DNA of 64,000 bases from Ilyonectria destructans (lineage: Eukaryota; Ascomycota; Sordariomycetes; Hypocreales; Nectriaceae). Both the position numbers and the translations under genes were made by a program. The DNA lies in the NCBI GenBank assembly GCA_020740775.1, contig JAHEWK010000010.1, forward strand, positions 434,001 through 498,000, given 5' to 3'. Shown here piece after piece: positions 23,393 through 34,648 of the stretch. A model generated the notes under the pieces. It was not told the origin of the DNA, searched no databases, and saw only the letters and a list, made by a program, of their open reading frames with translations. The first letter of the stretch is position 1; each line of letters starts with the position of its first letter.

Positions 23393-23913
23393 GGCGAGAG
23401 AAGCCTCTGGGAGAGCAGAGACAGCTCAAGATCTGGTAGGGGCGCCGGTCGCGATTGCGATGTAGCTCCCGGGGGCTTCGGTCGGTATAGTAGGTGTTTG
23501 CTGGAGCGAAAAGCGGCGTGCGCGAAGTCGGGTGATGCTTTGTTAGGTGTGAAAGCTGTTTAGACGAGGCTGAGGGAAACTTTGGGAGGTTGGCACGGAA
23601 AAGTGTCGTCGCTGCTAGCGCCAAGGCAGCCCCCTGTAGGCGCCTGTGGCCCAGCGGCAGGTACCAGATGCCACCTAATAAATCCCCGTTACCAAAGCCT
23701 TAGCAGCCGCATGAGCGCCTAGACCCACTGGATCGTCAAGCTCAAGGCCAGCCTCGTCGCCGTCAACACAACGAACCTCAAGCTCAGCGCCATTCCTCAC
23801 CGACCGCTGCTGCGCCCAATCCGTGCCGCCCCATCCCCGATTCTCTATATACGGAGAGCCTTTCTTGATCCCCCAATTTGTTACCAGTTCCAGCCACAAC
23901 AGCTCCTTCCACG
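23393..23913. promoter_or_regulatory. Shared promoter region of NUP82 (-) and CBC2 (+)
   Basis: These 521 bp separate two divergent ATGs. TATATA is present at 23846-23851, about 65 bp before the CBC2 start. No other gene fits here. Confidence 0.5.
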
Positions 23914-24556
23914 ATGAGACCCGCCGTCAGAAGCACCGTCGAGCGCCTCGACAGGCCCAGCGCCTACTACCAGAGCCGCGTATGCACCTATCCTTTTCCT
24001 CGCCCATTGCGCAAGCACTCACAGCCTCTTAGAACAAGCGAAGACGCGATCGCGACGATGAGGAGCCCGAGGCCCCTCCAGAGCCTGCTGTCGACCCTCT
24101 GGCACATGCAACCACCCTCTACGTCGGCAACCTGTGCGTTCTCTTCACCATGCCCCACAAGATAACAAACTAATCGCACCTCGCAGGTCCTTCTACACCA
24201 CCGAAGAGCAGGTCTACGAGCTCTTCTCCAAGTGCGGCGAGATCAAGCGTCTCGTCATGGGCCTCGACCGGTTTAACAAGACGCCCTGTGGCTTCTGCTT
24301 CGTGGAATACTACACGCACCAGGACGCCCTCGACTGCATGAAGTACATTGGTGGCACCAAGCTCGACGAGCGCGTCATCCGTACCGATCTTGACCCAGGC
24401 TTCGAGGAGGGCCGCCAGTACGGTCGCGGCAAGTCGGGTGGCCAGGTCCGCGACGAGTACCGCGAAGACTTTGACGAGGGCCGTGGTGGAGTGGGCAGGG
24501 CGATCCAGGACGAGCCGACGAGGACCTACGAGGAGGCGGAGAGCAGGCCCAGGTAA
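23914..24556 (+). CDS. CBC2: Nuclear cap-binding complex small subunit CBP20
   Basis: Three exons (23914-23979, 24033-24133, 24187-24556) encode 178 residues. The protein binds the m7G cap of nuclear transcripts with CBP80. A single RRM covers about residues 46-125: RNP2 is LYVGNL, and RNP1 is [10 protein letters not shown]. The tyrosines that stack on the cap are present in the N-terminal SAYYQSR segment and in the RRM. The C-terminal region with Arg, Gly and Asp ([20 protein letters not shown]) matches the cap-locking tail of CBP20. The second and third exons split the RNP2 leucine codon, a consistent check on the model. A basic RRRDRDDEE segment between exon 1 and the RRM is typical of fungal homologues. 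Confidence 0.95.
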
Positions 24557-24944
24557 AGGGAATTTACAACTGGGGGTGTTTATGAAACTTGATACCCTTG
24601 AAGAAAAAAAAGTTGCTTATCATTTTGGTAGTGCCAAGGCTATATGGTCTAGATGTTCTTGTATTTGATCCTTCATTGACCTCGTCCCCATCAGCCATTT
24701 CATAAGCGTCCTGGTCTATTCCTACACTGCGCATGGGGCCACCATCCATGCCTTCATGCCGCGGTATCTCGGCAGCGTGTGTCGTGAGATTTTGTGCTCC
24801 GTAGTTGAAACAAGGTGTTGTACATGGAACCACAGGAGGATCCCGATCCGCCAGCAATCCCGCCGCAAGATATGTGCATTGTTCGCCCAATTCCCATTCG
24901 ATTCGCAACCCGCAGGTGTCTCGTTCAGCCCGTATTCATCCGTA
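24557..24944. other. Convergent 3' intergenic region between CBC2 and MRPL31
   Basis: About 390 bp separate the two stops. The region includes AAAAAAAAG near 24603 and TTGTATTTGATC, which may serve polyadenylation. No gene was seen. Confidence 0.45.
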
Positions 24945-25345
24945 TTAGTAACCAGGGGGGTTGACTCGCTGCGAAACTCTCGTCCACTTGGGCAATTCTG
25001 TTCCAAAGGTCAGCACTCCACAATGATAGCTGCCATCACACCCCAGCTCCAGAAGCTTAACGTACTGTGGATGCCCTTGCGGTAACGCTTGGCGTTCCTG
25101 TCGAACATAGTGTACTTGTCCTTGGGTAGCATCTCAGCCTCCGTGGGCATCTCGGCCTTCCATCGCTCGAGGGCCTCGAGGGTCTGGCCGTTCTTGGCCA
25201 GGGCGGCGTCGACGGTCGCGACGACGTTGTCGACAGCGCGGAGGCGCATGCGGTGGCGGCGCTTCTGGAACTTGGACATCCTCCAGGGGATCTTCCATAG
25301 GAGACCGCCCGACAGCGGGTTCGTGAAGCGGAAGGGGCCGAACAT
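24945..25345 (-). CDS. MRPL31: Mitochondrial large-subunit ribosomal protein MRPL31 (mL60)
   Basis: Two exons (25345-25066, 24997-24945) give 110 residues. The N-terminus MFGPFRFTNPLSGGLLWK and the basic segment SKFQKRRHRMRLRAVD are characteristic of the fungal protein. The short last exon completes GIHKLPKWTRVSQRVNPP, the conserved C-terminus, so the splice from cac-a to aa-ttg is well supported. The product is basic, as expected for a mitoribosomal protein. It is head-to-head with TRS20, 334 bp apart. Confidence 0.92.
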
Positions 25346-25679
25346 GGTGGGTGGTCGGGTGCGGGTTCGGTGAGGTTTGCGGGATTGTCGAATGGAACGC
25401 AACGTCCAACTTTTTCCACTACACTCGGCTGAGCTGGGCCATTGGGAGCCGCGCGCTGCCACCAGCGCTTGCCGGCTCCTGGGGGTGGAGCGGAATATTG
25501 TGTGGCCCGGTCCGTGGGGTTTTAGTGGGGGAGTGTCCGCTGAAGAGGTACACGTACAGTGGCTGACAGCTGCTGCAGCACATCCGCAAGCGCAGACGAA
25601 TGGACGTCGCCATCGCCAACACCACGACGACAAGAGACCGCCCAGCCTAAAGACCGCGGCCGATGCGGAACGCAGCACG
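25346..25679. promoter_or_regulatory. Shared promoter region of MRPL31 (-) and TRS20 (+)
   Basis: The short 334-bp gap between two divergent ATGs must contain both promoters unless one overlaps the neighbouring gene. No distinctive TATA box was seen. Confidence 0.5.
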
Positions 25680-26331
25680 ATGAGCTACTACTTTGCCATT
25701 GTCGGCAGCCAGGACAACCCCCTCTTCGAATATGAGTTCGGCACCTCGAAACAAGGCGGCGACGGCCAGTCGCGCTTCACCGACCAGGTGCGGCACCTGA
25801 ACCAGTTCATCCTGCACTCGAGCTTGGATATCGCGGAGGAGGTCCAGTGGTCACATGGCCAGATGTGAGTCACCCTTGTGATTCCATCTTGTCCCAGCGC
25901 AAGTCGGCGTTTAGCGGCTGGAGCGACGGGCAGGCAGTGCATCCGATACCAGCCAGCCCCGGAGATATAGACAGCAAAAGGACGATTTACAGACTGCTAA
26001 CTCTCTTCCTCTCTGCGCAAACAGGTATCTCAAGTGCATCGACAAATTCTTCAACAACTACATCTCCTGCTTCGTCACCGCGGGCAACGTCAAGTTCCTC
26101 CTGCTACACCAGCCCATCGTCCCGACGTCTGGCGGCTCGTCGCGGTCATCAACGGCCATTGGCGCCAACCCCACGAGCCCAGCGACCGAGGAGGCCATCA
26201 AGATGTTCTTCACCGAAGTGTATGAGAACTGGGTCAAGGCCATCATGAGCCCTTTCTACAAGGCCAACATGGAAGTCAAGAGTCCCATATTCCGGACGAG
26301 GGTAGCAGCCGCGGGGAGGAAGTATTTGTGA
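25680..26331 (+). CDS. TRS20: TRAPP complex subunit Trs20 (sedlin/TRAPPC2)
   Basis: Two exons (25680-25864, 26025-26331) encode 163 residues, and the ATG codon for residue 62 is split by the intron. The longin-type fold is visible from MSYYFAIVGSQDNPLFEYEF, through DQVRHLNQFILHSSLDI and the segment YLKCIDKFFNNYISCFVT, to the final FYKANMEVKSPIFRTRV helix typical of sedlin. TRAPP acts as the exchange factor for Rab1/Ypt1 in ER-Golgi transport and autophagy. A Ser/Thr/Gly-rich loop of about 20 residues (SGGSSRSSTAIGANPTSP) is inserted before the last helices. The intron is 160 nt, with donor GTGAGT. Confidence 0.94.
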
Positions 26332-26655
26332 TTCAACTGTTATGATACCAAGACAACGATTTACTGCGTAATTTAATCAAGCTTCCAACCTCTCGTACCA
26401 ACGTGCCCAATGAGCCAACATGCCGCGCAGATGACCACCACGATTCAAGCATGCACAAGTTGTCAAGTCAAGGAACAAAGAAGTCATCGTGCAAAGCAAT
26501 GTGGTATTCATTTCGACAGGTCGTCTGCCATGACGCCTAGTAATATCGTGACCGGTTCCCCCAACGCCGTAATCAAATACATCCTTTCCCTGCCATGTGT
26601 GTGTGCAATCCTCAACAGCCAACCACCCCAACACAGGAGCGCAGAAAGAGCGCGC
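26332..26655. other. Convergent 3' intergenic region between TRS20 and histone H4
   Basis: About 320 bp without coding potential, expected to hold both 3' UTRs. Confidence 0.45.
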
Positions 26656-27174
<519 letters not shown>

Positions 27175-28845
27175 GTTGATGGATGTATTAAAGGTTTGAT
27201 GAAATCAAGTAGATGTATCGCGTTGTTGCGATGACGTGTGGATAGAGACGCGTTTGGGAGTTGTTATGATGCACTGGAGTGGGAGGGGAAAGGAAAAAGG
27301 GGAAATCGCTGTTGCGGGGGGCGCGAAGGGCGAGAAATAAATAAGTGCTCGCAATCAGTAAACCCAGGCCAGCGGGATCAGTAACTCCCAAAGCGTAAAG
27401 GCGCAATTAGGCGGCCAAAAATTCGAAAATCGGAGCGCCGCTATACCGCTTTGGGACAGCTGATGGCTGACGGAGGGGTGGTTTGCGGCGCTGCAGCGCT
27501 GTGGTGCGCTGTGGTGCAGTGGACCTGGGGAAAATGGCCCCTGCTGATTCTAAGCGCCAGGCTGTTTTGTCATTGGCTGCTAATTAGCGTCCTAGCTTTG
27601 TTGTTCTCGGGAGGCTGGCAAGCTGGTTACCTACCTTGGACTCAGGAACCAGCGTCAGGTGACTGACCGACTTTAGGTAGGCATCATGTGCCAGTCCGTT
27701 GCTTGCATTGGCAATGCCGACAAAGGTGCGGAGAGTTAAAGACGCTGTGTTTGGACTGTAGAGATTCGTCTCCGGATCTTGCGCATTCTCCTGTAGGCCT
27801 ATGTCGAGGAATCTCCGATACGATAGAACCTATGCCACAAACGGCCTCCAAATATTCCTGGTGAATCAAGCTGCAAGTATGTTGTTGGCTGCCAGTTGTT
27901 GGGCATGTTTTGGTACCACATGTCACCAAGAAGTGCACCAAATCCAGTCCACACCTCCTCACCACCCAATTGTCAAACAGTCCATCCTAACCAGGGGGCA
28001 ACAAGTATCATCTATGCGCGTTATCGAGTAATTCAGATGGCCTGGTTGGCTTTGGTGTATCTGCTTTCCTCTGTTGGGGAGAAGGTGACTCAACGTCAAT
28101 CATGCATCTCCTCAGTCACGTCACCATCCACACCACAATCCCTAGTGCATGTCCAAACTCCAGGCAACCTTAATCATGCGCATGAATTGTAATCTACGGA
28201 ATCTAGGAAGCTGGTCAATAGGGTAGCATTCAAGTAAACAACAATACCCCATTGTCGCATTGATTCACTCCGACATTTATTTACATTCATTCACATCCTC
28301 TCCTCCCCCCTCATCCACTCCCCTCTCTCACCAACTCAACAGCACATACATTATCACCATACGAGCACAACACACCAACATGACTTCAAATCCCATCAGT
28401 TCCACCGGCTCTTCGTTATTTAGGTACCCTGTCTTCAGTTCCGTTCACCAAAACCCTCCCTGTTGTCCTGCCCCCTCTCCAACCGCCGCCATACTTAATA
28501 TACAAGTGCTGCAACGCATGCTTCGGTACCTATACACAAGAAGCCCGCAGTTCCATTTACCTCCCAGAGTCCAAGCCGCCAAAAGCAACCCGGTCATGCC
28601 GAAAAACGCCGATGCCATGCCACATGATCTCATGCCATCACGTTCACGTTGCGCCGCCTCCAGCTCTCCGTCCATCCACCGACCTCCAAGTCATCCCATA
28701 TAAGAATGGAACTAGGACGCGGATATGCCCTCAACAACCTCGACGGCGCAAGCCCCCAAATCTTACGATTTCCTTCAGGGGCTGTTTTCATCCCAAAAAA
28801 ATAACCTATCAAACGGTCCGAGGCTACCCATTAAAACCTCGATAC
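27175..28845. other. Intergenic region upstream of H4 and downstream of CDC27
   Basis: The first part is the H4 promoter, with AAATAAATAAG near 27336. A stretch at 28260-28400 is pyrimidine-rich and ends in ATGACTTC (28380), resembling a leader. However, the following frame has no recognisable family, so I do not call a gene. The right end should carry the CDC27 3' UTR. Confidence 0.4.
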
Positions 28846-31376
28846 TCATGATATCATGCCGTCATCCATCGCCACATCATCTTCAAAACTCTCAATCGCC
28901 TCCTTGATCAGCTGGCTCGCCTATCGCATCTCAGTCAGTACGACACTACAAAACATATAAACCAGTGGCATTTCAAGCTTACCTTTGGATCCAGAGCAAG
29001 AGCGATGGTAAAGTGCCGCACTGAAAGTTGCTTCTCGCCCATGCTCCTATACAATTTGCCGAGTAGGAAGTGTACTGTCACCTCGTCAGGTGCCAAGTCC
29101 CTCAAGACTATCAACTCCTTTTGTGCGGCTTCCAATTGACCCACGGCAAGCAGGGCCCGAGCCTTTTTGTACCGCGCTTCGCGGGACCGTGGCGCTAGCT
29201 CGACGGCTTTGCTGAAGGCCTGCAACGCTGGCATGATTTGCTTCTGTTGCTCGAGGACCGTTCCGATGCAACATATCAGCACGGTGTTGTTGGGGTTGAT
29301 GCTCTGAGCGGCATGGAAGTGCGTGTACGCCTTGTCATAGGCGCCCAGGCGCTCTTGGACCCTTCCAATGCCATAGTAGGCATTGTAGTGGCGTCTATCA
29401 GCTGATATCGCTTGTCGATACGCGGTGAGAGCCTTTTCATATTCTTCATTGGTGAAATGCTCGTGTCCTTGCAAGGTGAATGCGTAGGCAAACTTGGGGT
29501 CCAGCTGTGTCGCCCTCTTGAAGCATCGTAGGGCTTGCTCGTGATCGCGGGCCAACGACCAAGCGTTGCCCAGGGCGCACCAGGCTTGTGGAGAGTGCCA
29601 AGCCGAGTCAACCAGCTCGTGTGCCAGGAACGAAAGGTCGGTCTCCCGTTTTAGATGCCACAGAATCGTCGAGTACACCTCCATGTCTTCCAGGCGAGAC
29701 GGGGCTTGCACCCGCATCTTTCTAAAGAACTTTTCTGCTTCCGCATACGATGCTTGTTCATAGTGTGCTCGGCCCATTTGTGCCAACACCCACGGGGTAT
29801 TTTGATGAGCCAGAGGGAGCGACATGAACGTTTGCAGGCTTTCCTGACATTGAAACTGTGAGAAGGAGTAGTATCCGTTCGCGAGCTTCTTCGTAAGGTC
29901 GAGAATCCACTTCAAAGCCTCCTCCAGCTTAGCAGTATCTAACTCTGTCGTCCTCGGCACGACAGGCTGAGGGGGGACTTCCTTGACCCTCGACGTCTCC
30001 CCATGGTCCACGTCGGCGTGAGCTTCTTCCAACGGCTTACGGTTTCCACTGACAACACGTCCAACGTTGGATCCACTAGAGCCGGGTCGGACCAGTCGAG
30101 AGATTTGGGGCCTAGCCTTCTTTAATTCTCGCCCTGCTGAGACTCCAACGGTTGCGGCCCCTGAGTTGGCCTTTGTAGATGGCCTGAACATGTTAAGCCT
30201 TGCACTCCGTCTGGTCCCAGGTTCTTCGGAATTGATTGAGCGCGGCACCGGGTGTCCTGATACTGTGCGTTTCCGTTCCACTGGGGGAATGGCCGAACGC
30301 AGAGTACCCGCGGGAGGATTTGGAGGATCGGTCATCATGGGATCTGACCCCTGGTCATGTCCCTTCTCTTGGGCCCTGGTCGATCGCTTCGATCCTAGTC
30401 GATAGTTCATCCGCGGCGGCGCCTCCTGGCCTTGGTCCAGGGCTTGAGCGTTCCGTACTCTGCGAGGCGGCGCATGGGGAGGTTCGTTTGGATTTGCAAC
30501 GCGAGTTGTCGGCACGTCTGTTGATGGTCCAGGAGGAGTCTCCATGCCGTCCGAGCCAGGGAGGCTGTTCGTCGAAGCTGCAAGCCGTAACCTAGCCGCT
30601 TGAATTTTCGTCATAAACTCACTCTCTCCATTTTCGGTAAAGGTGTCGCCATTTGTCAACTCGTGGATAGTGGGAGAGACATTCATGTTAAAGGGGTCGT
30701 TTCCCAAGTCCGTAACGGCCTGTCGCTGCGACCTCTTCAGGGGAGCGTCTAGGGAGTTCGATGATGAGCCTTCTCTCGACTCGGAGACTAAACTGGAGTC
30801 CAGGTCAAAGCTCTGCAAGAGTGAGTCGCCCACCTTGAAGATGTTGGGCACTCGGACAGCGACGCCCATGTCACAAAGTGCCGTGAACGCATCCCACATG
30901 AGCGGGTTCAACTTCAAGGCCTCTTCGAAACAGCTAATAGCCTTCTTCTTGTCGTCGTAGACTCTTTGCAGCTTTCCCAGCAGGCACAGCACAGCAGATG
31001 CATCGGGCAGGCCGGCGCGAGAGGTTGCGCTATGCTTGCCCATGTTGGTCTTGGATGACCACAGGCCTCGCGACTTTTCTAGAGCCGTGATGCCGTCCTT
31101 GTACCGCTCCAAGGCCATGCAGGCCTGCGCAAACACCCACGCGCATCCCAGATGGACGCCACGATAGCCCATGGGTTTGCTGACATCGTAGGCCGATCGA
31201 TAATCGCCGAGGCGCAGGTGACATAGCGCATACAGGTAAGGGGGTTCGCTGGACTTGGGGTCTTGGGCGGTCAGCCGCTCGGCAAAGAAGAGGGCATTTT
31301 CGTACGAGGAGTTGTCGAGGTGGTAATGGATCGCCTGTCGCAGGAGGCCACTGATGGCCGTCGGGGTCGGTGCCAT
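28846..31376 (-). CDS. CDC27: Anaphase-promoting complex subunit Cdc27/APC3
   Basis: Two exons (31376-28983 and the small 28920-28846) encode 822 residues. The junction reads ALALDPK/ASQLIKEAIE. Cdc27 (BimA in Aspergillus) is a TPR scaffold of the anaphase-promoting complex and binds the IR tails of Cdc20 and Cdh1. TPR-like helices fill about residues 1-190 (SYENALFFAERLTAQ, YDDKKKAISCFEEALKLNP) and about 515-795, where repeats show the WxxLGNxxxxxxxxxxAxxxFxxAxxLxP pattern (YNAYYGIGRVQERLGAYDKA). Between them is a long Ser/Pro/Arg-rich disordered region with possible Cdk sites. The ATG at 31376 starts directly before the first helix. The acidic C-terminus is EDDVAMDDGMIS. The gene is head-to-head with SND2. 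Confidence 0.95.
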
Positions 31377-32694
31377 GCTGGATGTTACTGTCCAGGAGAG
31401 GTGAATGGGATGGAAGTGATGGCGCTGAGAGAGGCTAGCGACGTGTCCAGGCCATGAGACAGTCGCGAAGAAAGGAAGGACGAATCAATGGTAGCCTAAT
31501 CGACTTGGGATACCACCGCTATCGGTCTGTCGACGGCGTAATGGGTTGTTGTCGTGTCGTCGTTGGTCGTGCGCGTGGCGGGGACTGGAAATCGAAAGAA
31601 AACAAAGACCCTCAGGTGGCGGTTGTCGTCGGTCACCGTCGCCAACACCACCAGCAGGATTAGAAATTAGTGGAAAGGAGACAAAGGCAGTCCCTGTGAC
31701 CCTGATGGAGGCGCCGAGGATGTGCAGCCCCGTGAGAGCAAAGCAAGGAGGCGGACACGACGAGGCGTGAAAGCGTCGGCGGCTCGCAGGGTAGTCGTGA
31801 ACAAGAACAGAACAGTGGGTCCAGACGAGCGATGGACATGGATAGAGCGACGAGAAAGGAAGACAACTCGACTACCAGCAGGACCGAGTGTGCGAGAGGC
31901 GGGACATGGTCTGGCGCGGCGACAGCAGCAGAGCCACAGAAGAGGCTGGAGTGATGCTGTTCGGCGGGCGTGAACGGCGTGAATGTTGGGTGTGAATGTC
32001 CAGAGTTGCGGCGGATGCGGATGCGGTGGTCGTGGTGGTGACGGCCAGGCGCGCAGCCCGGAGTTGTTGTGGTTCTGTTGCCTTGATTGGATGAGGCGCG
32101 CCAGGGAGCGTTTGCCTAGCAACAGGACGCTCTGCAGCAGTGTGTGCTGGGGATACCTCTGTACCTGCGCTAGATCCCCAGCCCAAAGAGGTATCTTTCG
32201 GACGTCCACCGATCCTACATTAGCAGCCCAGGTGGTGTGATGGTACATTAGAAACGCAACTCGTAATGCTTTTTAAAATGTGTGGCTGGACGCATTGGCC
32301 CTGGTTTGGGATTTCTACGATGATTTCCTAAGAAAATCTACATTATTTCCTTCATGCACGAAGTCGTCACATTGGACACTGCAGTACCGCCAACCCTTCC
32401 AGCCGCCGGCGCCCACCAGCCACCCGACCTCACTGTGTTCAGTGTGCCGCCCACTAATATCCGTCCCACGCTCCACTGGAAGGTTCTGTCTCTGGAGTTA
32501 GTGGCGCCACACCCTAACTACCATGTGCTCACCTTGATAATCCGCACGTCACACTCTGGCCTCGCTGTTCACAACCATAACCTCACTCCCGGCCTCACAC
32601 ATACCCTCCACTATCCCACCACATCGCCCGGCTCGTGGTCATCATCTACATTACCTTATATCTCAGAACCCCTCCTGTGCTTACACAAGTCACA
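31377..32694. promoter_or_regulatory. Divergent promoter region of CDC27 (-) and SND2 (+)
   Basis: This 1.3-kb gap between two divergent ATGs is GC-rich near CDC27 and pyrimidine-rich before SND2. It contains an inverted CCAAT box (ATTGG) near 32085 and an imperfect palindrome TTTGCCTAGCAAC at 32110-32122 that resembles an RFX X-box. No gene was recognised inside. Confidence 0.45.
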
Positions 32695-33180
32695 ATGGCT
32701 CAAAAGGCGAAGAAGGATCGTGCCAAGTCCAACGCGGCCTCGCTGAATAGCCTCCACATTGGCTCCCTCATCGTCAATGGCCTCTTCCTCCTCGCCCACT
32801 TTCTCTTCCGCCCCCGCTCCCTCTGGCTCTACGGCCTACTCTCCGCCCCGGCCCTCATCTGCCAGTATATCCTGGAGGTCTCGGGTCGCCCCAAGTATGA
32901 CCCGGCCACCAAGGCGCTTCGCTCCGCTGGCGAGGACCTCGCCGCCGCCGGCTTGACTGAGTACATGTTCGACGTCATCTGGGTCACCTGGGCATCTGCC
33001 ATTCTCGCCGTCCTCTTCGGCAACTGGGGCTGGCTGCTCTGGGTCGCTGTTCCCGCCTACGGCGTGTATCTAGGCAGCGGACTGCTCGGCATGGGCAAGC
33101 AGAAGATGGCCGAGTTTCAAGGTACTGGCGCTGGTGATGCTATGCCTCAGGGAAATCGCAGGTCGAGACGAAACGCCTAG
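32695..33180 (+). CDS. SND2: Snd2/TMEM208 family ER membrane protein
   Basis: This intronless gene of 161 residues has an ATG at 32695; the frame upstream of it lacks a better start. The N-terminus MAQKAKKDRAKSNAASLNSL is a short basic cytosolic segment. Three or four transmembrane helices follow (about 20-40, 42-62, 90-110 and 112-132). The loop between the pairs is LEVSGRPKYDPATKALRSAG, conserved in the TMEM208/DUF788 family. Snd2 takes part in the SRP-independent targeting of proteins with downstream signal or tail anchors to the ER. The C-terminus is basic (NRRSRRNA). No oddities were seen. Confidence 0.9.
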   Translation: MAQKAKKDRAKSNAASLNSLHIGSLIVNGLFLLAHFLFRPRSLWLYGLLSAPALICQYILEVSGRPKYDPATKALRSAGEDLAAAGLTEYMFDVIWVTWASAILAVLFGNWGWLLWVAVPAYGVYLGSGLLGMGKQKMAEFQGTGAGDAMPQGNRRSRRNA

Positions 33181-33247
33181 TCGATTTATCTTCTATTCAT
33201 AGGCTCTATGGCTGTCAGTTACTTGACCATCTAGCTGCGGTCGACTT

Positions 33248-33964
33248 CTAAGTGTTCTGCTGAGGTTGCTCTCCCGTCCATTCCTTCAAGGTGTCGTCAT
33301 CGACATTGCGCACCAACACATGGATATGCTCCAGGGCGCGCACACTCTGTAGGGCTACCCAATTCTTGAACCAGACAACCCGATCCTCCCCTCCTCGTCC
33401 AAGTCTATCGACGAACTGCCTTTTAATAAAGGCCTCGCACGCAGCCCTACTCTGCGGTGTCATGTCTCCGGTGTCGGAATCAGTTGCAATGCTGGTGCGC
33501 AACCAGACAACAATATGCCGGATCTCTGGGTCAAGTCCATACGGCCAGTCATTAATCAATATGCTATAGTCGGAGGGGTCCTCAAATGGGATGGTGGATG
33601 CCGGAGTGAAGGGAGGTACACCCCAAGCGTCGGGTAACCGATTAACGAGGAGGAATTGTGTCATTGAGCCATATTGGGCTTTGGTTTCCGAAGTCCATTG
33701 CATGTATCGGCGCAAGTCAGATGGCTTGCGCTTGAGGACCTGCAGGTTGTTCTTTACTGCCCATAATGTTAGTATGGCACATGTAAAACTATGCCGCAAG
33801 CCAACGACGTGTTCATGATGTGCCGGATGCTTCAATGCCTTACAAATGATATCCTTGAGATCTTCCCAATCGTGCAGACGGAACTCCTCATCTGTCTGCG
33901 ACAGCACAAACTTGTCCACCTCCGTCAGCGGAAACGGCGAGTCCTCCTGTGGCACTTCACCCAT
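33248..33964 (-). CDS. GIG1: DUF3605/GIG1-like protein
   Basis: Two exons (33964-33844, 33756-33248) encode 209 residues. The hallmark block VLKRKPSDLRRYMQW followed by YGSM and, later, ILINDWPYGLDPEIRHIVVW matches the DUF3605 family, whose founding member is Candida GIG1, induced by N-acetylglucosamine. The biochemical function is unknown. Splicing of an 87-nt intron (donor GTAAGG, branch ACTAAC, acceptor GGGCAG) restores the family consensus DLKDIILKNNLQVL. The intron is a multiple of three with no stop, so an unspliced mRNA would still translate with 29 extra residues. The first in-frame ATG is at 33964; the frame extends upstream only with a TTG. The gene is head-to-head with the alpha/beta hydrolase gene. 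Confidence 0.82.
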   Translation of the reverse strand: MGEVPQEDSPFPLTEVDKFVLSQTDEEFRLHDWEDLKDIICKALKHPAHHEHVVGLRHSFTCAILTLWAVKNNLQVLKRKPSDLRRYMQWTSETKAQYGSMTQFLLVNRLPDAWGVPPFTPASTIPFEDPSDYSILINDWPYGLDPEIRHIVVWLRTSIATDSDTGDMTPQSRAACEAFIKRQFVDRLGRGGEDRVVWFKNWVALQSVRALEHIHVLVRNVDDDTLKEWTGEQPQQNT

Positions 33965-34648
33965 GATGCCGGACAGCTGCTTGTGATGATGTGGCAAGCA
34001 AATGGGGTGGGGTCAATGGAATCGTGGAGATTATGGGTGATTGAAGACAAGTTGAAGTTGAGAGCAAATACCCTTTGTCACTCAAACAAGAGGCCCTTTT
34101 TTCAATGACAGGCGAATTATTCGAAGTTCAGGTACGCTCCCGTCTGCAGACTTGTGAGAGAGTTCCGTACCTTATGTACAGACGGGCATGTCACACTGTC
34201 AATGCGGTGTAAGGTAGATCTAGCTTATGTCAGCTACCGGACGCCAAGTGCGACCTCCTCTCGCTAGGCAGAGCTATTCCATAGCTTCAGTTACGTCAAT
34301 GATCCCACGATTCAGCATTCAAAGATATCGTGGTATTGATGAATGTAGCCGCTTGATACGCCCTGGTGGCCGAGTTGAGTTGTGTCGAGATAACCCTCGT
34401 ACTACCTCAGTAGGTACCTACCCACGATACCGGCCCCTCCATCCTCTCCATTGCGTCAACAACCAGGGGGTCCAATTGCGGCGACCTCGGTTTCTCCAGG
34501 CCCTCTCATTCATCTTTTTTCTCCTCTCGGTCCCTCAAACTATTCAACTTCAAAGTCCACTTCGAGGGAACTAATCACCCACCCTCCAGCGGGCGCACGC
34601 CATTGCCATATTGCCCCTCAGTCTCACCCTGGCTCACTACATCCCACC
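33965..34648. promoter_or_regulatory. Divergent promoter region of the GIG1-like gene and the alpha/beta hydrolase
   Basis: These 684 bp contain GTAGGTACCTACC at about 34410-34422, an almost perfect palindrome also met in other promoters of this window, and a pyrimidine-rich stretch just before the hydrolase ATG. Confidence 0.45.

Noticed and set aside
28260..28703. 147-codon frame between H4 and CDC27
   Set aside because: Pyrimidine-rich leader-like sequence, Ser/Pro-rich translation, no family match.
33965..33997. Eleven-residue N-terminal extension of the GIG1-like frame
   Set aside because: It begins with TTG; the ATG at 33964 is the first usable start.
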